NCBI RefSeq assembly: GCF_028745735.1
Contig: NZ_JAQZSM010000017.1
Span: 1 to 64,000, forward strand
Origin: Roseinatronobacter alkalisoli
GTDB lineage: Bacteria > Pseudomonadota > Alphaproteobacteria > Rhodobacterales > Rhodobacteraceae
Reading direction: 5' to 3'
Length of the DNA stretch: 64,000 nucleotides
Each line of letters opens with the position of its first letter. The stretch's first letter is position 1. The notes under the pieces were generated by a model that ran no database searches, had not been told where the DNA came from, and worked only from the letters and a program-made list of their open reading frames with translations. Positions 17,188 to 25,450 of this stretch are shown here, piece after piece. A program made the translations under genes and the position numbers.

Positions 17188-17205
17188 TCCGGCCAAATGG
17201 CCGGA
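17188..17205 (-). terminator. Intra-operon hairpin between substrate-binding-protein and livF-like genes
   Basis: TCCGGCC and GGCCGGA form a perfect 7-bp stem around a 4-nt loop (minus-strand loop ATTT). There is no U-tract, so it is more likely an mRNA-stabilising or attenuating hairpin than a full terminator. It would favour higher levels of the binding protein than of the downstream genes. Confidence 0.45.
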
Positions 17206-17225
17206 CACCCGCCTGATGGCGTTGA

Positions 17226-18431
17226 TTACACAGTGAACCAATCCGAACTTGGCCCGAATAACTGCGTTTCGGCAGAATAGCGGTAGACACGGCCTGTGCC
17301 GATCTTGTTGTTCACCATGCTGACCGGAACGCCGAAAAACCCGCCCGTGTCCCAGTCGCGCAGGTCTGACAGCGCTTCTGCGGCGTTGTCGGCGGTCAGT
17401 TCCAGCCCCTTGTCTGCGACACGGCGCAATGCCTCGACGCCGATGGTCAGCGAAAACAGCGCCTGAATACCCCAGGTCGGCAAGTAGTTTTCCAGTGGCG
17501 TGCCCACAAAAGCGGTTTTCTGGAAGGCGGCAAAACGCTCATAGGCCGGTCCGCGTTCCGGGTCATAGAAATACCGGTAGGGCATGACACCGGCATAACC
17601 GTCCAGTATCGGCCCCGCTTCGGCGGTCACGCGGTCGGCAATTGCGTTTTCCATACCCCAGAATGTTCCCATGAACCGTGTGGGCAGCCCGAATTGCCGT
17701 GCGCCGCCAATCAGTTGCGGCCAGACCCCGGTGACATAGCCTTGCAATATGCAATATTCCGCGCCTGACTGCGCCAGCCGGGTGACATGGGTGGGAATAT
17801 CCGCGCCCTGTTCGCGGGTGGATTCTTCCAGTACGACCTGCAGGCCAAGTTCCTCGGCCTTGGCACGACCATGGGCAATGGGGTCACGGCCAAATTCGGT
17901 ATTGGAGAAGATGAAGGCCACTGTGCTGCCACCTTCGTCCTTGACCTGTTGCAGCAGGATATCGAACTGGTCTTCATAGGATGGGCCGGGCAGGTATTGA
18001 TACGGGTTGCCCGCCGGGTCCGCCAGTTCCGACGCGAAGGAGGTGGACCCCATAAGCCGTGCATTCGCGCCGCGCAATTCCGGCGCAACCAGTTTCATGA
18101 AACCCGTCGAATCCCCGAAATACATGACCATATCGGGTTCCGTCGCCAGTGCGCGCTGGTAATTCGCCAGCGCATTGGCGGGAATATAGCCCGAATCCTC
18201 GGCGGTGATGCGGATGGGCACACCGCCGATACCGCCATCTTCATTGACCAGCGCTTCAAACATGCGCAGGGCGGGCGCGACCATCTGCCCGGCGGTGGCA
18301 AATGGTCCGGTAAGCGGCAGTGATGCGCCGATGACATATTCGCGCGCCTGGGCGCGCAGGGTCACGGGGGCCGCAAGGCCCGCTGTGGCTGCGGCAGTGG
18401 TTGCCAGAAATTGACGACGTTTCAGGTGCAT
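17226..18431 (-). CDS. HAAT-family ABC transporter substrate-binding protein (LivK-like), Tat-type signal
   Basis: This 401-residue periplasmic binding protein starts MHLKRRQFLATTAAATAG, with a twin-arginine motif (RRQFLA) followed by a hydrophobic stretch and an AxA-type cleavage region. The mature protein begins near REYVIGASLPLTGPF, typical of Peripla_BP_6 proteins (LivJ/LivK/AmiC-like). I prefer the ATG at 18431 over an in-frame start at 18449 because GGAGG lies at the right distance. The linked acyl-CoA synthetase suggests a carboxylate ligand rather than an amino acid; that is inference. Confidence 0.93.
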   Translation of the reverse strand: MHLKRRQFLATTAAATAGLAAPVTLRAQAREYVIGASLPLTGPFATAGQMVAPALRMFEALVNEDGGIGGVPIRITAEDSGYIPANALANYQRALATEPDMVMYFGDSTGFMKLVAPELRGANARLMGSTSFASELADPAGNPYQYLPGPSYEDQFDILLQQVKDEGGSTVAFIFSNTEFGRDPIAHGRAKAEELGLQVVLEESTREQGADIPTHVTRLAQSGAEYCILQGYVTGVWPQLIGGARQFGLPTRFMGTFWGMENAIADRVTAEAGPILDGYAGVMPYRYFYDPERGPAYERFAAFQKTAFVGTPLENYLPTWGIQALFSLTIGVEALRRVADKGLELTADNAAEALSDLRDWDTGGFFGVPVSMVNNKIGTGRVYRYSAETQLFGPSSDWFTV

Positions 18432-18455
18432 GTTCTTATCCTCCCTCATGCAAAG

Positions 18456-19526
18456 TTAGCCTCGGGCAAATGGCCAGCGGTTCAGCGCGCGCAAGGCCCT
18501 GTCCATGATCTGGGTAATCCCGAATGGTTCAAACAGCAGAAACCCCACGATCAGCGCGCCGAACGCGATTTCCTGCAACGGCGCGCGGATCATCGCCAGT
18601 TCGGCACCGCCCCCCGCCAGCGCACCAAAGCTGACCTTGATCGCTTCAGGCACCATGACAATGATGATGACACCGAATACCGGCCCCATCATACGCCCCA
18701 TCCCGCCCACAATGATGGCCGCAACCAGCATCAGCGACAGTTGCAATTCAAACTGTTCGGGAAGAATGCGCGCATAGAAATAGGCAAATAACGCCCCGGC
18801 CAGCCCGCAATAAGCCGCCGATATCGCAAAGCTGGTCAGTTTCGTGCGATACAACGAAATACCAAGAATTTCCGCCGAATAATCGCGGTCGCGGATGGCG
18901 ATAAAGGCGCGGCCAACGCGGGTGCGGAACAGATTCTGCGCACCCAACAATGCCAGAACCGCAAGGGCAGCAATCAGGATGAACTGTTCGCGCCGCGTGT
19001 CCAGCGCCCAGCCCAACAGGTTGGGGGTGGGTGTGTTGATGCCATTCATGCCGCCGGTCCAGGGCGCGGAAAACGATTCCTCTATCAAAAACAATATGAT
19101 GAAGTTCGCGCTTAATGTCGCAACTGCCAGATACAGCCCCTTTACCCGCAGCGATGGCAACCCCACCACAATGCCAGCCAGCGCAGCCACAGCCACAGCA
19201 AACGGGATTGCCACAAGTGTCAGCACCCCGTCGGGGATGATGCCCCCCGCCGCATTGTGAAAGATCACTGTGGCATAGGCCCCGATCGCCACAAAACCCG
19301 CGTGCCCCAGCGACATAAGGCCCGTATAGCCGATAACCACATTCACCCCGGTCACCGCGATGACCATGATCCCCATCTGGCAGGCGATCAGAATAATGTA
19401 ATCATTTCCAAACCCGGCAATGCCGCCCAGCCCCAGAACCGCGCTGAACAAAAACAGGCGCTTCCAGCGGTTGTCCAGAACCTGTTCATCAGCGCCGTAG
19501 CTGGTTTTCAGATTGCCCGTGATCAT
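18456..19526 (-). CDS. HAAT-family ABC transporter permease (LivM-like), first cluster
   Basis: This 356-residue inner-membrane protein is of the LivM family. It has about nine hydrophobic segments and the family motif GYTGLMSLGHAGFVAIGAYA (about residues 65-85). The conserved cytoplasmic loop GRAFIAIRDRDYSAEILGISLYRTK is also present. The ATG at 19526 overlaps the livH-like stop (ATGA). The frame is open further upstream to 20345, but that stretch is antisense-like overlap with livH and is not coding. It is 24 bp before the binding-protein gene. Confidence 0.94.
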   Translation of the reverse strand: MITGNLKTSYGADEQVLDNRWKRLFLFSAVLGLGGIAGFGNDYIILIACQMGIMVIAVTGVNVVIGYTGLMSLGHAGFVAIGAYATVIFHNAAGGIIPDGVLTLVAIPFAVAVAALAGIVVGLPSLRVKGLYLAVATLSANFIILFLIEESFSAPWTGGMNGINTPTPNLLGWALDTRREQFILIAALAVLALLGAQNLFRTRVGRAFIAIRDRDYSAEILGISLYRTKLTSFAISAAYCGLAGALFAYFYARILPEQFELQLSLMLVAAIIVGGMGRMMGPVFGVIIIVMVPEAIKVSFGALAGGGAELAMIRAPLQEIAFGALIVGFLLFEPFGITQIMDRALRALNRWPFARG

Positions 19527-20527
19527 ATGCGCTCGATCTCCTTTGCGCCGAACAATCCATGCGGGCGGATCAGGATGACAACCAGCACCGCGACATAGGG
19601 CACGATCCCGGCCCATTCGCCGCCCAGTTGCCATTGCGTCAGCGCTTCCAGAACGCCCACGATCATCGCCGCCAGAAACACCCCCAGATAACTGTCCAGG
19701 CCCCCCATCAGCACAATCGCCAGAACCGAGAACCCGAACAGCCCCAGCGCGGGCGATATACCGTTGCGCGTGGCCAGAATGGCCCCGGCAACCGCCCCCG
19801 TGGTCGAGGCCAGAACCCATGCGCGCGAAAACACTTTCGGCACGGAAATGCCCATTGAATAGGCGGTGGACTGATCTTCGGCCGTGGCGCGGATGGCAAT
19901 GCCGGATTTGGTGTAGCGCACCATCAGCACGATGCCTGCAAAGATCAGCAGTGCAATCACCATATTCGCCAGATCGGCCCCGAACAGAAAGATCGTTTGG
20001 CCGAACAAGGCGAACCGGATGGGCGTATTCGGGGCCAGAGAGGGCACGAATTCCGCATCCGACGTCCAGATCAGCTGCGCCGATCCCGATAATATGGAAA
20101 TCAGCCCGACGGTCAGCATGATCATTGCGAATACCGACTGCCCCATCAGTGGGCGCATCAGCGTGCGTTCGATCACCAGCCCCAGCGCCGCATTGCACAG
20201 CAGCGCGCCAGCAAGCCCCAGCAGAATGCGCGGCACATTCGCCAGCCAGTCCAGAACCGCGGCCAGCGGCGAGAACATCGGCAATCCTTCCCGCATGTCC
20301 ATCATCCATCCGGGCTGCCAACTGGCCAGCCAGTCCGGTGCCCAAGCCGCCTGCGGCACCAGCACAGCAAAGGTGAAATAGAAATACGCCCCGAACATAA
20401 TCAGATAGCCATGCGCGAAATTGACCACCCGCGTCGCCTTGAACACCGACACAATGCCAACTGCAATCAGGGCATAGATCGCGCCCGCCATCAGCCCGTT
20501 AATGGTGAATTGCAGCAATTGCCCCAT
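19523..20527 (-). CDS. HAAT-family ABC transporter permease (LivH-like), first cluster
   Basis: This 334-residue inner-membrane permease has the family start LLQFTINGLMAGAIYALIAVG and FKATRVVNFAHGYLIMFGAY (about 30-50). The cytoplasmic loop RYTKSGIAIRATAEDQSTAYSMGI precedes the last helices. An insertion of about 60 mostly hydrophilic residues after the second helix (about 55-95) makes it longer than the usual 290-300 aa. Its ATG shares one base with the livG-like stop codon. Confidence 0.94.
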   Translation of the reverse strand: MGQLLQFTINGLMAGAIYALIAVGIVSVFKATRVVNFAHGYLIMFGAYFYFTFAVLVPQAAWAPDWLASWQPGWMMDMREGLPMFSPLAAVLDWLANVPRILLGLAGALLCNAALGLVIERTLMRPLMGQSVFAMIMLTVGLISILSGSAQLIWTSDAEFVPSLAPNTPIRFALFGQTIFLFGADLANMVIALLIFAGIVLMVRYTKSGIAIRATAEDQSTAYSMGISVPKVFSRAWVLASTTGAVAGAILATRNGISPALGLFGFSVLAIVLMGGLDSYLGVFLAAMIVGVLEALTQWQLGGEWAGIVPYVAVLVVILIRPHGLFGAKEIERI

Positions 20528-21288
20528 TATGCAGCCGCCCCCAGATAGGCTTCGATCACGGCCGCATCCATGCGCACGGTTTCGGGCGGGCCACTGGCAA
20601 TCTGCGCGCCGAAATTCAGCACAACAACATGCGTGCAGATATCCATGACCAGATGCATGTCATGTTCGACCAGCAGAATGGTTGTGCCGAATTCTTCCTG
20701 CACATCCAGAATGAACCGCGCCATGTCTTCGGTTTCTTCGCGGTTCATGCCGGCAACCGGTTCATCCAGCATCAGCAGGCGTGGGCGCATGGCAAGGGCG
20801 CGGCCCAGTTCCACACGCTTTTGCAACCCATAGGGCAGCGCGGAAACCGGTGCCTTGCGGATATGGTCGATTTCCAGAAACTCGATCACGCGCTGTTCGA
20901 TATCAGCGCGCAATTCCAGTTCTTCCGCCTGTGCCCGCCCGAAATAACGCAACGCATCGAAAACGCCCGCTTTCAGCCGGGTGTGCGCGCCCAGTTTGAT
21001 ATTGTCCAGAACGGACATTCCGCGAAACAGCGCGATATTCTGGAACGTGCGGGCAATACCCAGTTCCGCGCGCTTGTCGGGGCGCAGCGCTGTTATGTCC
21101 TGCCCGTCGAAAATGACCTTGCCGTTATCGGGGCGGTAAAACCCCGAAATGGCGTTGAAAAGCGATGTCTTGCCCGCGCCGTTCGGCCCGATGATGGCTG
21201 TAATCTGGCCAGGTTGCGCGGCAAAGCTGACGCCCTGCAACGCCTTGATTCCGCCGAAGGACAGATACAGATCCTGCACAGCCAACAC
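20527..21288 (-). CDS. HAAT-family ABC transporter ATP-binding protein (LivG-like), first cluster
   Basis: This 253-residue ATPase is of the LivG type, with Walker A IIGPNGAGKTSLFNA (about 32-46), a LivG-specific segment ARTFQNIALFRGMSVLDN, Walker B LLMLDEPVAGMN and switch LVEHDMHLVM. The signature region is LPYGLQKRVELGRA, which replaces the canonical LSGGQ as in many LivG proteins. The start codon is GTG, with AGGA 8 nt upstream. It is the first gene of the operon livG-livH-livM-binding protein-livF-acyl-CoA synthetase. Confidence 0.94.
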   Translation of the reverse strand: MLAVQDLYLSFGGIKALQGVSFAAQPGQITAIIGPNGAGKTSLFNAISGFYRPDNGKVIFDGQDITALRPDKRAELGIARTFQNIALFRGMSVLDNIKLGAHTRLKAGVFDALRYFGRAQAEELELRADIEQRVIEFLEIDHIRKAPVSALPYGLQKRVELGRALAMRPRLLMLDEPVAGMNREETEDMARFILDVQEEFGTTILLVEHDMHLVMDICTHVVVLNFGAQIASGPPETVRMDAAVIEAYLGAAA

Positions 21289-21299
21289 CCGAGAGTCCT

Positions 21300-21319
21300 C
21301 CCGCTTTCTGGCAAGCGGG
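21300..21319 (-). promoter_or_regulatory. Hairpin abutting the ribosome-binding site of the livG-like gene
   Basis: On the minus strand CCCGCTT-(6 nt)-AAGCGGG forms a 7-bp stem that ends immediately before AGGA, the likely ribosome-binding site of the GTG-initiated gene at 21288. GGG of the stem could be part of the same site. The fold might limit translation; nothing else supports a regulatory role. Confidence 0.35.
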
Positions 21320-21406
21320 ATTCATTTATGCCCGCGCTTAATGCAGCTTACACGGGAATCCCCGGCGGGCAACACGCTTCTTTCGGCAATGACCCAAGGT
21401 CAGACT

Positions 21407-22186
21407 CTATAGCGTGGTGTTCACCGCACCGCCGTCCAGCAGCAGGTTCTGCCCCACGATGAAACCGGCATGTTGCGAACACAGGAATGCGCAGGCCGCG
21501 CCGAATTCCTGCGCGGTGCCGTAGCGGCCAGCGGGAATGGTGGCGTGCCGTTTCTTGCGCGCATCCTCCATGCTGATCCCTTCGGCCTTTGCCACACCCC
21601 CATCCAGCGACGTCGCGCGGTCGGTGTCATGAATGCCCGGCAACAGGTTGTTGATGACAACCCCCTTGCCCGCCACCTGCCGCGACGTGCCCGCAACATA
21701 ACCTGTCAGGCCCGCGCGTGCCGAATTCGACAGGCCAAGCACCGGAATGGGGGATTTGACGGATTGAGAGGTGATGTTGACCACCCTGCCCCAACCGCGT
21801 TCCATCATTCCCGGCACCAGCGCCTTGATCAGCGCAATCGGGGTCAGCATGTTGGCGTCAAGCGCTGCGATGAAATCATCGCGATTCCAGTCGGTCCACA
21901 TGCCCGGCGGTGGTCCGCCTGCATTATTAACCAGAATATCCACATCACCTGCTGCGGCCAGAACCTTTGCGCGCCCGTCTTCGGTGGTAATGTCGGCGGC
22001 CACTGTCACCACATCGACCCCATGGGCCGCGCGAATGGCGGCGGCGGCGGATTCCAGCGCGTCTGCCCCGCGCGCATTCATCACCAGATTCACACCCTCT
22101 GCGGCCAATGCCTCGGCGCAGCCGCGCCCCAACCCTTTGGAACTGGCACAGACCAGCGCGCGTTTTCCCGAAATTCCAAGATCCAT
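21407..22186 (-). CDS. SDR-fold protein of the 3-oxoacyl-ACP-reductase-like group with non-canonical active site
   Basis: This 259-residue protein has a short-chain dehydrogenase fold. The nucleotide-binding loop reads ASSKGLG instead of the usual TGxxxGIG, NNAGG is kept, and the catalytic Ser lies in NITSQSVK. The place of the catalytic YxxxK reads LSNSARAGLTG, with no Tyr or Lys at those positions. A known SDR subgroup related to beta-ketoacyl-ACP reductases lacks the tetrad in this way. Catalysis may be altered or absent. I chose the ATG at 22186 (GGGAG upstream). It precedes the transporter operon by 118 bp and may be co-regulated with it. Confidence 0.88.
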   Translation of the reverse strand: MDLGISGKRALVCASSKGLGRGCAEALAAEGVNLVMNARGADALESAAAAIRAAHGVDVVTVAADITTEDGRAKVLAAAGDVDILVNNAGGPPPGMWTDWNRDDFIAALDANMLTPIALIKALVPGMMERGWGRVVNITSQSVKSPIPVLGLSNSARAGLTGYVAGTSRQVAGKGVVINNLLPGIHDTDRATSLDGGVAKAEGISMEDARKKRHATIPAGRYGTAQEFGAACAFLCSQHAGFIVGQNLLLDGGAVNTTL

Positions 22187-22378
22187 CGTCACGACTCCCG
22201 TTATGGTCTGTGGCAGACCTAGCATTGCAACAGGTAATGTAAAAGCCGGACTTCCCGGCTTTGATATGTCGGATTTGCGCCTTTTTTTGCCGCAGGGGTT
22301 GCAAACCCCCATCACACCCATGTTACCATCAGCGACATCATAATCATAAATCTGTCCGCGATGACAGCAGGAGGGACC

Positions 22379-22792
22379 ATGTATCGGAAAGTGATTTTTC
22401 CGGTCGATCTGACGCATGTCGACGATCTGTCCAAGGCGCTGCAGACGACGCTAGACCTTGCGAACCATTACAAGGCCGAAATCTGCTTTGTCGGGGTGAC
22501 CGGCACCGCCCCCAATGCCGTTACCCACACCCCCCAGGAATATGAGCGCAAGCTGCGCGCCTTTGCGGATGAGCAAGGCAAGGCACATGGGCTGAAATGC
22601 AGTGCAACCGCCTGTATCAGCCCCGATCCGAGCATCGACACCGACAAGACACTTCTTGCCGCCATTGACGACCTTGGCGGTGATCTTGTGGTCATGCAGA
22701 CCCACGCCCCGAACGCACTGGATTATATCTGGGCGGGGCATGGCGACACGATTGCCGCGCATTCCGGTGCATCGGTCTTTCTGGTGCGATAG
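22379..22792 (+). CDS. Universal stress protein (UspA family), single domain
   Basis: This 137-residue cytoplasmic protein has the UspA start MYRKVIFPVDLTHVDDL and a C-terminal segment GHGDTIAAHSGASVFLVR. That segment resembles the ATP-binding G-x2-G-x9-G(S/T) element, but with weak spacing. AGGAGG lies 4 nt before the ATG at 22379. It is followed after 87 bp by a BCCT transporter gene on the same strand. Usp proteins are known partners or regulators of osmolyte transporters in some halophiles (TeaD with TeaABC), so a link to the BCCT carrier is possible. Confidence 0.9.
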   Translation: MYRKVIFPVDLTHVDDLSKALQTTLDLANHYKAEICFVGVTGTAPNAVTHTPQEYERKLRAFADEQGKAHGLKCSATACISPDPSIDTDKTLLAAIDDLGGDLVVMQTHAPNALDYIWAGHGDTIAAHSGASVFLVR

Positions 22793-22879
22793 CGCGGCCG
22801 CGCAGCGCTGCATGATCAGCGCATGTTCTGCGCGCCAGTCAAGAAACTGCCACAACCGTCATGGAAACTGGAGAATAGT

Positions 22880-24562
22880 ATGTCGCAACACGACGATGAC
22901 GACCAACAGACGACCTCATCCGAGGCAATACCGGAACCCGAAGGTGCGTCCGACATCATCGACACCGATTATGAAATAGGTCAGGACAATATTACCCCGT
23001 CAATCGGCCCGTTCGGGTTGGATATTCACAACCCCGTCTTCCTGGTTTCAGGCCTTGTTGTGATGGCGTTTGTCATCATCACGCTGGCATTTCAGAACCA
23101 GGTCGGACCAATTTTCACCGATCTGCGCGGCTTCCTGACATCCAGCTTCGACTGGTTCTTCCTGATGGCGGGCAATCTGTTCGTTCTGGTCTGTCTGGGT
23201 ATTCTGGTATCGCCATTGGGCAAGGTACGGATCGGCGGGGTCGATGCGACGCCTGATTACAGCTATGGTGGCTGGTTTGCGATGTTGTTTGCCGCAGGCA
23301 TGGGCATTGGTCTGATGTTCTTTGGGGTGCTCGAACCTGTGTATTATTTCGGCACGCCATGGGGCGATCAGCCGCTGATGCGCGACATCGGCATTGTCGA
23401 TGGTGTTCTGGCCGACCCCGCTGCAGTGGAAGCCGCACGCCTGACTGCGATGGCTGCGACCATCTATCACTGGGGGCTGCACCCCTGGGCGATTTATGCA
23501 GTTGTCGCGCTGTCGCTGGCACTCTTTGCCTATAACAAGGGGCTGCCGCTGACCATACGTTCCATGTTCTACCCGATTTTCGGGGAACGCATCTGGGGCT
23601 GGCCGGGCCATGTCATCGACATTCTGGCGGTATTTGCCACGTTGTTCGGGCTGGCCACGTCGCTGGGTCTTGGCGCGCAGCAGGCCTCTGCCGGGATCGG
23701 TTTCGTGTTCGGGATCGAAGGTATCAATGATACAGTCACGGCTTCTGTCGTGCTGATCGTCATCATTACCGGCATGGCGCTGATTTCAGTAATGCGCGGG
23801 CTTGACGGCGGTGTGAAGGTGCTGTCGGAAATCAATATGGGCCTTGCTGTTCTGTTGCTGGCGTTTGTGCTGCTGGCAGGGCCGACCCTGACGCTGGTGA
23901 CGCAGTTCTTTGGCAATCTGGGGGCCTATTTCAGCGAAATCGGTGCCTTGTCCAACCCGATCGGGCGCGAGGATGACGGCTATCGCCAGGGCTGGACCGC
24001 ATTCTACTGGGCGTGGTGGATCAGCTGGTCACCTTTCGTGGGCATGTTCATCGCCCGTGTCAGCCGTGGACGTACTGTGCGTGAATTCATCACCTGCGTG
24101 CTGCTGATCCCCACACTGGTCTCGGCTGTCTGGATGACGGTTTTCGGCGGAACGGCCATTGATCAACTGATCAACACTGTCACCGAAAGCGCGGTCTATG
24201 GCTATGTGATCGCAGCTTATGTGCCGGAACTGTCGTTGTTTGGCATGCTGTCGCAACTGCCGCTGGCGGCCATTTCGTCCACCCTTGCGATCATTCTGGT
24301 GATCGTGTTCTTCGTCACCTCGTCGGATTCCGGGTCGCTGGTGATTGATACCATCACCGCAGGCGGCAAGATTGACGCACCGGTCAGCCAGCGGGTTTTC
24401 TGGGTGATCTTCGAAGGGCTGGTCGCCGCGGCGCTGCTGATCGGCGGCGGGCTGGCGGCACTTCAGGCCGCGTCAGTGTCCACCGGGCTACCCTTCGCGA
24501 TTGTGCTGGTTCTGGCCTGTTATGCGCTGGTCAAGGGACTGTTAAGCGAACCGCGCGGATAA
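22880..24562 (+). CDS. BCCT-family osmolyte (betaine/carnitine/choline type) transporter
   Basis: This 560-residue inner-membrane carrier is of the betaine-choline-carnitine family. An acidic N-terminal tail (DDDDQQTTSSE, about 40 residues) precedes 12 predicted helices. The family motif WAWWISWSPFVGMFIARVSR lies near residue 380. The glycine-rich stretch GMGIGLMFFGVLEP in an early helix resembles Na+-coupled members such as BetP. I chose the ATG at 22880, with GGAGAA upstream. The transporter lacks the long BetP-like C-terminal osmosensing tail. The exact substrate cannot be read from sequence. Confidence 0.93.
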   Translation: MSQHDDDDQQTTSSEAIPEPEGASDIIDTDYEIGQDNITPSIGPFGLDIHNPVFLVSGLVVMAFVIITLAFQNQVGPIFTDLRGFLTSSFDWFFLMAGNLFVLVCLGILVSPLGKVRIGGVDATPDYSYGGWFAMLFAAGMGIGLMFFGVLEPVYYFGTPWGDQPLMRDIGIVDGVLADPAAVEAARLTAMAATIYHWGLHPWAIYAVVALSLALFAYNKGLPLTIRSMFYPIFGERIWGWPGHVIDILAVFATLFGLATSLGLGAQQASAGIGFVFGIEGINDTVTASVVLIVIITGMALISVMRGLDGGVKVLSEINMGLAVLLLAFVLLAGPTLTLVTQFFGNLGAYFSEIGALSNPIGREDDGYRQGWTAFYWAWWISWSPFVGMFIARVSRGRTVREFITCVLLIPTLVSAVWMTVFGGTAIDQLINTVTESAVYGYVIAAYVPELSLFGMLSQLPLAAISSTLAIILVIVFFVTSSDSGSLVIDTITAGGKIDAPVSQRVFWVIFEGLVAAALLIGGGLAALQAASVSTGLPFAIVLVLACYALVKGLLSEPRG

Positions 24563-24593
24563 GCGCTGCGGCGCTTAGACCGGACAAAGACAG

Positions 24594-24622
24594 AAAAAGG
24601 CGCCTTCGCGGGCGCCTTTTTT
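24594..24622 (+). terminator. Intrinsic terminator after the BCCT gene
   Basis: AAAAAGGCGCC pairs with GGCGCCTTTTTT around a TTCGCG loop, 31 bp after the stop codon. The stem has an A-run on the other side, so it could also act on the opposite strand. Confidence 0.9.
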
Positions 24623-24719
24623 ACTGTAGTGCGCCCCCGCTTTACCCGCCTGACGCAAGGTCGTGCTTGCCAGAAGCGCTGTTTGGGTGAAGACTTCCAC
24701 CACTCAGGGAGGAGTAACC

Positions 24720-25112
24720 ATGCGGAAAACAGCACTTGCAATGGGCCTGCTGGCCCTGTTCGCCGCCCCTGCACTGGCCGATCCGGCGCATGGGCTTTGG
24801 AAAACAGCACCCGACGACAACGGCAATTTCGGCCATGTTCAGATACAGACATGTTCCAATGGCAAAATCTGTGGCGGGCTGGTCACGGCCTTCGGCGGGA
24901 ATGGCCAGCAGATAGAATCGCCCAATATCGGACGGGCCATTGTCTGGGACATGGAAGCGCAGGGCGACGGGCAATACCGTAACGGTCGTGTCTATGCGCC
25001 TGACCGCGACCGCACCTATAATTCCCGGATGGAACTGCGCGGCAACCAGCTTGGCGTGTCCGGCTGCGTCATGGGAATATGCCGCGAGTCGCTATGGACG
25101 CGCGTTAACTGA
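24720..25112 (+). CDS. DUF2147-domain secreted protein
   Basis: This 130-residue protein has a Sec signal peptide (MRKTALAMGLLALFAAPALA, cleavage likely after residue 20). The mature part follows DUF2147: GLWKTAPDDNGNFGHVQIQ near its start, CSNGKICGGLV in the middle and GNQLGVSGCVMGICRESLWTR at the end. Four cysteines could form two disulfides in the periplasm. GGGAGGAG lies just before the ATG at 24720. The gene stands alone between the BCCT terminator and a strong hairpin. The molecular function of DUF2147 is not established. Confidence 0.9.
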   Translation: MRKTALAMGLLALFAAPALADPAHGLWKTAPDDNGNFGHVQIQTCSNGKICGGLVTAFGGNGQQIESPNIGRAIVWDMEAQGDGQYRNGRVYAPDRDRTYNSRMELRGNQLGVSGCVMGICRESLWTRVN

Positions 25113-25125
25113 CAGCAACACAAAC

Positions 25126-25166
25126 CCCTGTCGCGCAAGGCCCCTGCCCGGTCTTGCGCGACAGGG
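25126..25166. repeat. Strong 14-bp perfect hairpin downstream of the DUF2147 gene
   Basis: CCCTGTCGCGCAAG at 25126-25139 is exactly inverted at 25153-25166, with a 13-nt loop. No U-tract follows on either strand, so it is not a classical terminator. The 338-bp gap from 25113 to 25450 holds this hairpin and a weak promoter candidate (TTGCCA at 25258, TATCCT at 25280, 16-bp spacer). I see nothing else in it. Confidence 0.7.
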
Positions 25167-25450
25167 AACCGGCTCATGCGGCACACGATTTCCGTATGGG
25201 GCGCAGCGTGAAAAAACCGGCCGCCCGTACCCTTCACGCCCTGATTGTCTGACACCCTTGCCATTGCACTATTCCTGACTATCCTTTGCACTGCCTGTCC
25301 GGCATGCAAATATGGCACTGGCACCCAAAGCCGCAGAAGATTTCGCGCGGCCCCGGAAGTGGCGCTGGCGCATTCCTGCCCGGCGCCCGGAACTTTTCGG
25401 GACGTGGTGCGCATTCCGCGTCTGTCAGACAAGGTGGTGCGGGGGACGAT

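Noticed and set aside
19527-20345. N-terminal extension of the LivM-like frame (270 extra residues)
   Set aside because: The extra part overlaps livH in another frame; the LivM family start MITGNLK at 19526 overlaps the livH stop, as other operon junctions do.
22242-22312. Two short hairpins between the SDR gene and the Usp gene (AAAGCCGG/CCGGCTTT and GGGGTT/AACCCC)
   Set aside because: Short stems in a divergent promoter region with no U-tract in transcript direction except a weak one; not enough to call attenuators.
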